Shown in pieces: positions 1-6,393 of a stretch of DNA of 6,399 nucleotides. Position 1 is the stretch's first letter. Each line of letters begins with the position of its first letter. Origin of the DNA: Pseudomonadota bacterium (lineage in GTDB: Bacteria; Pseudomonadota; Alphaproteobacteria; Sphingomonadales; Sphingomonadaceae); NCBI GenBank assembly GCA_023386135.1, contig JAEWKG010000043.1, positions 1 to 6,399 on the forward strand, in the 5' to 3' direction. The notes under the pieces are model-generated. The model was not told the DNA's origin and ran no database searches. It worked only from the letters and a program-made list of their open reading frames with translations. Made by a program: the position numbers and the translations under genes.

Positions 1-1049
1 TTGCGGCCGAGGTCGAGCAGCATGAGGTGTTCCGCGCGTTCCTTGGCGTCGGCGAGCAGGCTCGTCTCGGCCTCGCGGTCGAGGTCCGGGGTCGCGCCGC
101 GCGGGCGCGTGCCGGCGATGGGGCGGATGGTCACCTCGCCATCGCGCACGCGGACGAGGATTTCCGGACTCGAGCCCACGACGGCGAACCCGGGGAGATC
201 GAGGAAATAAAGGAACGGGCTTGGGTTCACCCGGCGCAGGGCGCGGTAGAGCGCCAGTGGCGGCAGCGGGAACGGGCAGGTGAAGCGCTGGGCGAGCACC
301 ACCTGGAATACGTCGCCCGCTTCGATGTAGTCCTTCGCTTTGAGGACCATCGCGCGGTAATCCTCGGCCGCAAGCACGGGCGCGAGGGCGAGATCGGGGA
401 GGGCCTCCGACCGCTCCGCTTTGGGTGCGGCCTGCGACAGCTTGCGGAGCGCTTCGTCGATCCGCTCGCCCGCGGCGGCTACCGCGACATCCGCGGCGCG
501 ATCGCTCGGCCACAGCGGAGCGATGCAGAACAGCTCGTCACCGAGACGGTCGAACACCAGGATCAGCGTCGGCCGCACGAACAGCATGTCGGGCAGGCCG
601 ATGCCGGGTCCTTCGGCGCGCGGGAGGCGTTCGACCAAGCCGATGGTCTCGTAGCCGAAGTAGCCGACCAGGCAGGCGATCGGCGGCAGGCCCTGCGGTA
701 CGGCAATCCGGCACGCTTCCACCAGCGCGCGCAATTCGGCGAGTGCGTCGCCATCGCAAGGTGCGAACGCCGCGCGATCGGCCTGCCACCGCCCGTTCAC
801 CTCCGCCCGCGCGCCGTCGGCGCGGAAGACCAGGTCGGGATCGAGGCCGAGCAGGCTGTAGCGACCGCGCACCTCACCGCCCTCGACCGACTCCAGCAGG
901 AAATCCCCGCGCCCCGGCTCGATCAGCTTGAGTGCGGCGCCCACCGGCGTCTCGGTATCGGCGACCACGCGCCGCCAGACGAGCGCGGGGCGTCCATCGG
1001 CGAGCGCCGCGCGGGCAGCGTCGGCGTTATCGGGCGCGGCGCCGCTCAG
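1..1049 (-). CDS. trpE: Anthranilate synthase component I (TrpE), 3' end cut off by the window edge
   Basis: TrpE converts chorismate to anthranilate using ammonia supplied by TrpG, the first committed step of tryptophan synthesis in the cytoplasm. About 350 codons are present, against a usual length near 500. Numbering from the CTG at 1061: the N-terminal domain has LLES at 55-58, matching the tryptophan feedback-site motif of the family, followed by RGRYSLLGLDPD. The chorismate-binding domain begins with YIEAGDVFQVVLAQRF (245-260), then NPSPFLYFLDL (279-289), VGSSPEILV (295-303), PIAGTRPRG (314-322) and ERAEHLMLLDLGR (341-353), where the window ends. The catalytic C-terminal part is missing. 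The gene follows ppiD immediately and is probably cotranscribed with it. The start is uncertain because the frame has no ATG, GTG or TTG near the expected N-terminus. I placed it at the CTG at 1047-1049, preceded by GAGG at a 6-nt spacing. The alternatives are the CTG at 1059-1061, overlapping the ppiD stop, or the GTG at 966-968, which would remove conserved-looking residues. Identity is very secure; the start is not. Confidence 0.95.
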   Translation of the reverse strand, partial: MSGAAPDNADAARAALADGRPALVWRRVVADTETPVGAALKLIEPGRGDFLLESVEGGEVRGRYSLLGLDPDLVFRADGARAEVNGRWQADRAAFAPCDGDALAELRALVEACRIAVPQGLPPIACLVGYFGYETIGLVERLPRAEGPGIGLPDMLFVRPTLILVFDRLGDELFCIAPLWPSDRAADVAVAAAGERIDEALRKLSQAAPKAERSEALPDLALAPVLAAEDYRAMVLKAKDYIEAGDVFQVVLAQRFTCPFPLPPLALYRALRRVNPSPFLYFLDLPGFAVVGSSPEILVRVRDGEVTIRPIAGTRPRGATPDLDREAETSLLADAKERAEHLMLLDLGR

Positions 1050-1057
1050 GGTGAGCC

Positions 1058-2998
1058 TCAGTTCTCGCTGTTGTCGCCGACGAGGCGCTTGCGCACCGCG
1101 GCGATCGCGGCCGGGTTGCGCTCCACACCCACGTCCTTGCGCAGCGCCACGCGCAGTGCATCGCCGTATTCGCGGCCCATCAGCTGACCGAGGCTCTGCG
1201 ACGCTTGCGCCAGGATCGGGTCGTTGGGCACGACCTGGCCCGGCTCGATCGAGTTCACCTTGATCACGTACCAGCCGATATCGTTGGGCGCTTCGAGCCG
1301 CTTGACGCTGTTCTTCGCCATCGAGAACAGAAGCGCCAGCGGCGGCGGCACCCGCTGCCCCTGCGCGGCAAGCTGTTCGCGGGTCATGTTGACCTGCTCG
1401 GGCGCGGGGAGCGCGGCGCTCTCGGCGGCGACTGCCTGCGCTAGAGGCATGCCCTTGGCGACGCGGGCCAGCACGCGATCTGCAGCCGCCTTCGCGCCCT
1501 GCGAGCCGGTGGCGCGGCGCCAAGCTGCGGTCACGTCGTCGGTGATCTCCGCCAGCGGCGCGGCGGCCGAGGGGGTGATCCGCGCGGTTTCGTAAACGAG
1601 ATACGATTGCCCGCCGTCGAGCGCGGCGATCTGCGGGTTTCCTTCCTCCATCTCGAACGCGCTTCCCAGCGCCGGCTGGAGGATAGCCGGCACGCGCTCG
1701 GTACCGGAGCCATAGACGCGGCCGTCGGCGACCACCGGCTTGGTGGTCTGGATATCGACCTTCAGCGACTTGGCGATATCGGACAGCGCGTTGCCGTCGT
1801 CGATGCGCTGCTCGACGTCGCCGGCGAGTTCGCTCAAAGCGCGGGTGCGCTTCTCGGCGCGGATCGCGCTCGCGATCTCGCCGCGCGCCTGCGCCAGCGT
1901 CCGCTCGGGCACCGCGGTAACGCTGTCGACGCGCACGACGTACCAGCCGAGGCCGCCACGCGCCGGCGCCGCGATGGTGCCGCGCGCCGCGGAGAATACC
2001 GCCTGCGCGACCGCTTGCGACGACTGCCCCGTGTAGGTCTGCCGGTCGATCGCGGGGATCTTCGCCGCCTCCAGCCCGGCCTCGCGCGCCGACGCCTCGA
2101 TCGCCCCGGCGCCCTTCTGGGCAATCGCCTGCGCCGCCTGCTGGGTGGGGACAATCAACTGGGTCAGCGTCCGCTGCTCACGCGCGGCATAAAGCTTGGC
2201 GCGGTCGCGGTTGTAGCGCGCGGCGATCTCGGCATCGGTCGGCTCGATATTGCCGAGCGACTTGTCGTCGAACACCACGTAGCGCAGCTCGCGCCGCTCG
2301 GGCCGGATGAAGTCGGCCTTGTGCGCATTGTAATAGCCGGTCAGCTGCGCGGCGGTCGGCGCGCCCTTCGGCGCAAAGGCGTTACTCGGGATCACCGCCA
2401 CCGCGCCCTGGCGCCGCTCGCGGGTGAGCGCGGCGTAGCGCAGCGCGATCTTCTGCGGCATCCGCGCGCCGAACGCCGCCGGCACCAGCACCTGCGTTGC
2501 GAGTTGGCCGTCGGCGATATCGCGCCGCACCGCCGCGTCGGTCAGCTTCCGGCTGGCGAGAACCTGGCGATAGAGCTGTTCGGAGAACTTGCCGTCGGGG
2601 CCGGCGAAGGCGGGAATGCGGCGGATCTCGCTGTTGACGAGGTTGTCCCCCGCCGCGAGCCCGTTTTCGTCCGCCCACTCGCTGATCGCGCGCCGGTCGA
2701 GCAGGGAATCAAGCACTTGGGTCAGCCCGCCCTGGCCGATGAAGGCCGCCATCGAGGCCGTCGGGTTCTGCTGGCGCTGCTGGTCGAGCGCGTTGCTCGC
2801 CGCTTCCGCCAGGTCGTTGGCGCTGATCTTCTGGTCGCCGACCACCGCGACATTGTCGCCGCCCGACAGGCTGCCACCGATACCGCCGTTCCCCGCGACA
2901 TCGCCGACCGCGAACGCGAGGCCGATGATCGCGACGAAAGCGATGGTGATGCCAAGCCCGATCTTGGACTTGAAGATGTTGCGGAAGAACTGAAGCAT
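1058..2998 (-). CDS. ppiD: PpiD/SurA-type membrane-anchored peptidyl-prolyl isomerase-like chaperone
   Basis: PpiD proteins are anchored in the inner membrane by one helix and help newly exported proteins fold in the periplasm near the Sec translocon. This one has 646 residues, in the usual size range. Residues 1-11 are short and basic, and a hydrophobic helix spans about 12-33 (GLGITIAFVAIIGLAFAVG). A SurA-N-like helical chaperone region covers about 50-230. A parvulin-like region runs from about 237 to 360, ending in GWYVVRVDSV (350-359). A second lobe ends in GWYVIKVNSI (574-583), the same signature. At the place where active parvulins have HIL, this protein reads LTQLIV (278-283), so isomerase activity is doubtful; E. 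coli PpiD also has a poorly active domain. The ATG at 2998 was chosen because it begins the typical MLQFFRNIFKSK anchor. An upstream extension of 67 residues in the same frame is low-complexity leader and is rejected. The Shine-Dalgarno is weak: AGG lies 13 nt upstream. trpE follows directly. Confidence 0.92.
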   Translation of the reverse strand: MLQFFRNIFKSKIGLGITIAFVAIIGLAFAVGDVAGNGGIGGSLSGGDNVAVVGDQKISANDLAEAASNALDQQRQQNPTASMAAFIGQGGLTQVLDSLLDRRAISEWADENGLAAGDNLVNSEIRRIPAFAGPDGKFSEQLYRQVLASRKLTDAAVRRDIADGQLATQVLVPAAFGARMPQKIALRYAALTRERRQGAVAVIPSNAFAPKGAPTAAQLTGYYNAHKADFIRPERRELRYVVFDDKSLGNIEPTDAEIAARYNRDRAKLYAAREQRTLTQLIVPTQQAAQAIAQKGAGAIEASAREAGLEAAKIPAIDRQTYTGQSSQAVAQAVFSAARGTIAAPARGGLGWYVVRVDSVTAVPERTLAQARGEIASAIRAEKRTRALSELAGDVEQRIDDGNALSDIAKSLKVDIQTTKPVVADGRVYGSGTERVPAILQPALGSAFEMEEGNPQIAALDGGQSYLVYETARITPSAAAPLAEITDDVTAAWRRATGSQGAKAAADRVLARVAKGMPLAQAVAAESAALPAPEQVNMTREQLAAQGQRVPPPLALLFSMAKNSVKRLEAPNDIGWYVIKVNSIEPGQVVPNDPILAQASQSLGQLMGREYGDALRVALRKDVGVERNPAAIAAVRKRLVGDNSEN

Positions 2999-3029
2999 GG
3001 AAGAACGTTCGCCTGGCCGGACAAGTGAA

Positions 3030-3050
3030 AGCGCCCGGGGAACGGGCGCT
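3030..3050 (-). promoter_or_regulatory. Perfect 8-bp hairpin in the probable ppiD leader
   Basis: AGCGCCCG at 3030-3037 and CGGGCGCT at 3043-3050 are perfect inverted repeats around a 5-nt loop. On the minus strand the stem is followed by TTTC, a very short T-run. It lies 32-52 nt upstream of the ppiD ATG and, if the promoter call is right, at the extreme 5' end of the mRNA. It could protect the 5' end, act as a weak attenuator, or stop antisense transcription. The hairpin is seen directly; its role is inferred. Confidence 0.5.
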
Positions 3051-3062
3051 GGAGCGGCGAGG

Positions 3063-3091
3063 GCTTTAGAGGCCCTGCGACCTTGCCGCAA
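3063..3091 (-). promoter_or_regulatory. Candidate promoter for ppiD-trpE
   Basis: Reading the minus strand, TTGCGG (plus positions 3086-3091) and TAAAGC (3063-3068) are separated by exactly 17 bases, a housekeeping-type spacing. The -35 is a fair match and the -10 matches only 3 of 6 consensus positions. Transcription would start near 3056, giving a leader of roughly 58 nt. Alphaproteobacterial promoters often diverge from the E. coli consensus, so this is a candidate only. Confidence 0.3.
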
Positions 3092-3107
3092 CAGGTGCCG
3101 CGCCGTT

Positions 3108-3136
3108 TTGACGCAAGCGCTTTTGCGCGCTAGCAG
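3108..3136 (+). promoter_or_regulatory. Candidate promoter for tpiA
   Basis: TTGACG at 3108-3113 matches 5 of 6 bases of the -35 consensus. TAGCAG lies 17 bases further on, at 3131-3136, and matches 3 of 6 bases of the -10. The start would be near 3144, leaving a leader of about 70 nt before the tpiA ATG. The AAGCGCTT palindrome sits inside the spacer. TATAGC at 3155-3160 is another possible -10 but has no partner at a suitable distance. Confidence 0.35.
3112..3127. promoter_or_regulatory. Palindrome CGCAAGCGCTTTTGCG, possible operator
   Basis: CGCAA (3112-3116) and TTGCG (3123-3127) are inverted repeats, and the centre holds the perfect palindrome AAGCGCTT (3115-3122). This core fits the AANCGNTT pattern common to LacI-family operators. 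It overlaps the spacer of the candidate tpiA promoter, a position where a repressor would block polymerase. The same 8-mer occurs after pyrG at 6227-6234. Regulation is inference, and no regulator gene is in the window. Confidence 0.25.
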
Positions 3137-3202
3137 CCGCGCCGCCCGCGCCCTTATAGCGCCGGCTAACGCTGCTGCCGCGAATCTCCGGCAGCCCATC
3201 CC

Positions 3203-3210
3203 AAGAGGAA
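3203..3210 (+). promoter_or_regulatory. Ribosome binding site of tpiA
   Basis: AAGAGGAA contains AGAGGA (3204-3209), a good Shine-Dalgarno match, 6 nt before the ATG at 3216. It fixes the tpiA start and argues against the longer in-frame reading that extends upstream to 2997. Confidence 0.75.
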
Positions 3211-3215
3211 GTTCT

Positions 3216-3980
3216 ATGGCCCTGCGGCCCTACGTCGTCGGCAACTGGAAGATGAATGGCACCCGCGCGATGCTGGCCGAAGCGCGCGCGATCGATCGCT
3301 CGGCGCAGCGCCTGATGAAGGTCGAAGTCGCGCTCGCGCCGCCGTACACCCTGATCCATGCGGTGCACCGCGAGGCCGAACAGATCGGTGTCGGCGCGCA
3401 GGACTGTTCGCCCTATGCCGACGGCGCGTTCACCGGCGATGTGTCGGCCGCGATGATCGCCGATGCCGGCGCCAAGTTCGTAATTCTGGGCCACAGCGAG
3501 CGGCGCGAGGGCCACGGCGAGAGCGACGCACTGGTCCGTGCCAAGGCCGACGCGGCGTTGACGGCCGGGCTCAAGCTCATCGTCTGCTGCGGCGAGACCG
3601 AAGCGACCCGCGATGCCGGCGAAGCCGAGCAATACGTCACCGGCCAGCTCACCGCCTCGCTGCCAGACGCGATCGATACCGCGAGCGAGCGGTTGTCGGT
3701 GGCGTATGAACCCATCTGGGCGATCGGCACCGGCCGCACGCCGACGGTCGCCGACATCGCCGCGATGCACCGTGCAATCCGCGCGCTGCTGGTCGGCCGC
3801 TATGGCGAGGAGCAGGGCGCCGCGGTGCGCATCCTCTACGGCGGCTCGGTCAAGCCCGAGAACGCGCGCGAGCTGCTCGCCGCGGACGAAGTGGGCGGGG
3901 CGCTGGTGGGCGGTGCCAGCCTGACCGCCGAGGCCTTCCTCGGCATCGTCATGGCGACCGTCGACCTGCAGGACGCCTGA
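3216..3980 (+). CDS. tpiA: Triosephosphate isomerase
   Basis: This cytoplasmic enzyme interconverts dihydroxyacetone phosphate and glyceraldehyde 3-phosphate in glycolysis, gluconeogenesis and the lower part of the Entner-Doudoroff route. The protein has 254 residues, the standard length for the (beta/alpha)8 barrel. Key residues are all present: Asn10 and Lys12 in GNWKMNG (9-15), catalytic His93 in ILGHSERR (90-97), catalytic Glu165 in YEPIWAIGTG (164-173) with the mobile loop after it, and the phosphate-binding YGGSVKPEN (208-216) and Gly232-Gly233 in GALVGG. Cys124-Cys125 lies where the family has its conserved cysteine. The start is set by the conserved N-terminus and the AGAGGA site. It is transcribed away from ppiD and followed 85 bases later by secG. 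Nothing about it looks broken or foreign. Confidence 0.98.
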   Translation: MALRPYVVGNWKMNGTRAMLAEARAIDRSAQRLMKVEVALAPPYTLIHAVHREAEQIGVGAQDCSPYADGAFTGDVSAAMIADAGAKFVILGHSERREGHGESDALVRAKADAALTAGLKLIVCCGETEATRDAGEAEQYVTGQLTASLPDAIDTASERLSVAYEPIWAIGTGRTPTVADIAAMHRAIRALLVGRYGEEQGAAVRILYGGSVKPENARELLAADEVGGALVGGASLTAEAFLGIVMATVDLQDA

Positions 3981-4065
3981 GCGCCCGCACTTGCCGTAAC
4001 CCGCCGCGACGCCTAAGTGCGCCGGTGTAATTCTACCGGATCGATCCAGAGCCCCATAGAGCCTT
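3981..4065 (+). other. Gap between tpiA and secG with two small hairpins
   Basis: The 85 bases contain GCACTT (3987-3992) facing AAGTGC (4015-4020) across a 22-nt loop, and CCGGT (4022-4026) facing ACCGG (4035-4039) across an 8-nt loop. Neither is followed by a T-run, so neither looks like an intrinsic terminator. Readthrough from tpiA into secG is plausible. No convincing promoter is seen; TTGCCG (3991-3996) with TAAGTG (4014-4019) at 17-base spacing is weak. Confidence 0.35.
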
Positions 4066-4461
4066 ATGTCGCTGTTCATCTTCCTCCTCGTCGTCCAGGC
4101 GATCGTTGCCGCCACGCTGGTCGGCGTGATCCTCATCCAGCGCTCGGAGGGCGGCGGGCTCGGCATCGGCGGCAGCCCGACCGGGCTGATGAGCGCGCGC
4201 GGCGCGGCCGACTTCCTGACCCGCGCAACGCGCTGGCTGGCGATCGTGTTCGTGGTCCTGTCGATCATCCTCGCAGCGATCGCCGCCAAGTCGAGCACCG
4301 GCGACGTTTCGGTCGATTCCACTCTCGACCGCGCCCCGATCCAGAGCGCGCCGGCTGACACCGCGCCCGCCCAGACGGCGCCTGCCCAGACCGCGCCGAG
4401 CCAGGCCGCGCCTTCCGCGCCTGCCTCGGGCGACGATCCGCTCGCCGGCGTGACCGGCTAG
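4066..4461 (+). CDS. secG: Preprotein translocase subunit SecG
   Basis: SecG is the small accessory subunit of the SecYEG channel in the inner membrane and helps SecA-driven export. The protein has 131 residues. Two hydrophobic helices, about 3-24 (LFIFLLVVQAIVAATLVGVI) and 57-75 (WLAIVFVVLSIILAAIAAK), flank the conserved cytoplasmic loop. The loop reads IQRSEGGGLGIGG (24-36) followed by SARGAADFLTRATRWLA (43-59), the family signature. After residue 76 there is a hydrophilic tail rich in Ala, Pro and Gln with three tandem pentapeptides, ending GDDPLAGVTG. Alphaproteobacterial SecG proteins commonly carry such tails. The ATG at 4066 starts directly before the first helix; only a weak AGAG precedes it, so the binding site is poor. 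It lies between tpiA and pyrG, an order common in this class. Confidence 0.95.
   Translation: MSLFIFLLVVQAIVAATLVGVILIQRSEGGGLGIGGSPTGLMSARGAADFLTRATRWLAIVFVVLSIILAAIAAKSSTGDVSVDSTLDRAPIQSAPADTAPAQTAPAQTAPSQAAPSAPASGDDPLAGVTG
4360..4404 (+). repeat. Three tandem 15-bp units coding for TAPAQ/TAPSQ in the SecG tail
   Basis: The units begin at 4360, 4375 and 4390 and encode TAPAQ, TAPAQ and TAPSQ (residues 99-113). They differ mainly at third codon positions (GCGCCC versus GCGCCT, ACC versus ACG), so this is an older duplication kept at protein level rather than a fresh slippage product. The segment is probably an unstructured extension. Confidence 0.7.
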
Positions 4462-4559
4462 GCCGAGCCTCTCCCCCGCCAGGTGGTTGTGGATTGCGGC
4501 CCATCGCCGCGCCAAGCCGCTTGCGCCGAATCCAGATTGACGCTTAAGGCCCGACTCCC
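4462..4559 (+). other. Gap between secG and pyrG with a hairpin and two GANTC sites
   Basis: A 5-bp hairpin, GCGGC (4496-4500) and GCCGC (4506-4510), has no T-tract, so no intrinsic terminator is evident after secG. Two GANTC sequences, GAATC (4528-4532) and GACTC (4552-4556), lie just before pyrG; GANTC is the CcrM methylation target in alphaproteobacteria. TTGCGC (4521-4526) followed 17 bases later by TTAAGG (4544-4549) is a poor promoter match. No separate gene is visible here. Confidence 0.35.
4545..4549 (+). promoter_or_regulatory. Probable ribosome binding site of pyrG
   Basis: TAAGG at 4545-4549 matches the start of the Shine-Dalgarno consensus and lies 10 nt before the ATG at 4560, slightly long but acceptable. 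It supports the start that gives the conserved MARYIFITGG beginning. Confidence 0.5.
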
Positions 4560-6191
<1,632 letters not shown>

Positions 6192-6197
6192 AGCAAC

Positions 6198-6224
6198 CTC
6201 CCGAAAGATAGGGAGCAATTTTTT
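6198..6224 (+). terminator. Probable intrinsic terminator of pyrG
   Basis: CTCCC (6198-6202) and GGGAG (6211-6215) form a 5-bp stem around an 8-nt loop, followed after CAA by six T residues (6219-6224). It lies 6 nt after the pyrG stop codon. The stem is short, but the position and T-tract fit a terminator for this transcript. Confidence 0.55.
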
Positions 6225-6225
6225 A

Positions 6226-6235
6226 CAAGCGCTTG
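6226..6235. promoter_or_regulatory. Palindrome CAAGCGCTTG
   Basis: This is a perfect 10-bp palindrome containing the same AAGCGCTT core as the one before tpiA. It lies about 17 bases before the -10-like TATATT at 6252-6257, overlapping where a -35 would be. An operator role for the gene beyond the window is possible but unproven. Confidence 0.2.
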
Positions 6236-6244
6236 GTCGCAATT

Positions 6245-6267
6245 CGGAATATATATTGCCTATTCCG
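6245..6267. promoter_or_regulatory. AT-rich inverted repeat with a -10-like TATATT
   Basis: CGGAATA (6245-6251) and TATTCCG (6261-6267) are perfect 7-bp inverted repeats around a 9-nt centre. The centre includes TATATT (6252-6257), 5 of 6 to the -10 consensus and the most AT-rich spot in the window. No good -35 lies at normal spacing. It may be a promoter or operator for a gene or RNA starting further right. Confidence 0.3.
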
Positions 6268-6269
6268 GG

Positions 6270-6292
6270 AGAGCCGCTAGGGGGACGGCGCT
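6270..6292 (+). other. Small stem-loop downstream of the AT-rich inverted repeat
   Basis: GCCG (6273-6276) pairs with CGGC (6286-6289) around a 9-nt loop, extended by A6270-T6292 and G6271-C6291 across one mismatch. There is no T-tract after it. It is listed as part of the repeat-rich stretch after pyrG. Confidence 0.25.
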
Positions 6293-6312
6293 CACGCAAG
6301 AAATTGCTTTTT

Positions 6313-6393
6313 GTCAATTTTCGGGCCGCACCAACCGATTCGCTCGGGTCCGCGGCCATTGGCAGAAGGCGGACAGCTTGGTGGGGAATTGAT
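6313..6393 (+). other. Foldable 81-nt element, possible structured RNA
   Basis: Four nested helices are compatible with each other. 6313-6322 pairs with 6384-6393 (10 bp, three of them G-U). CACCAA (6329-6334) pairs with TTGGTG (6378-6383). Inside these, CCGA (6335-6338) pairs with TCGG (6344-6347) around TTCGC, and GTCCGC (6348-6353) pairs directly after it with GCGGAC (6369-6374). Together they form a three-way junction after a 6-nt bulge. No family is recognised, and no ORF with coding character is seen here. It could be the leader of the next gene, a small RNA, or chance folding in GC-rich DNA. The window ends before the next gene, so its context is unknown. Confidence 0.25.

Noticed and set aside
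27..1187. Open frame of 386 codons on the plus strand opposite trpE
   Set aside because: It is antisense to a clear TrpE reading, is rich in Arg, Gly and Ala as expected from the complement of GC-rich codons, and shows no family motif.
3003..3010. Palindrome GAACGTTC next to the ppiD start, considered as a LexA-type site
   Set aside because: Alphaproteobacterial LexA boxes are direct repeats GTTC-N7-GTTC. This is a single 8-bp palindrome without the second element.
1607..3028. Open frame of 473 codons on the plus strand opposite ppiD
   Set aside because: Its composition (many Arg, Leu, Asp, Gly and Ala) is typical of the antisense of a GC-rich gene. The minus-strand PpiD has a clear membrane anchor and family signatures.
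2999..3199. In-frame upstream extension of ppiD to 3199
   Set aside because: The extra 67 residues precede a standard N-terminal anchor and overlap the divergent promoters, so the ATG at 2998 is preferred.
2997..3215. In-frame upstream extension of tpiA
   Set aside because: The added residues are low-complexity Arg/Ala sequence from the promoter region. The good AGAGGA site and the conserved MALRPYVVGNWKMN start place the beginning at 3216.
3987..4039. Hairpins after tpiA considered as terminators
   Set aside because: Neither inverted repeat is followed by a T-tract, so intrinsic termination is not supported.
3066..4361. Long minus-strand frame opposite tpiA
   Set aside because: TpiA on the plus strand is certain from its catalytic residues, and the antisense product has no recognisable domain.
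4488..4494. TGTGGAT resembling a DnaA box
   Set aside because: It matches only 7 of 9 positions of TGTGGATAA and stands alone, without further boxes or an AT-rich unwinding region.
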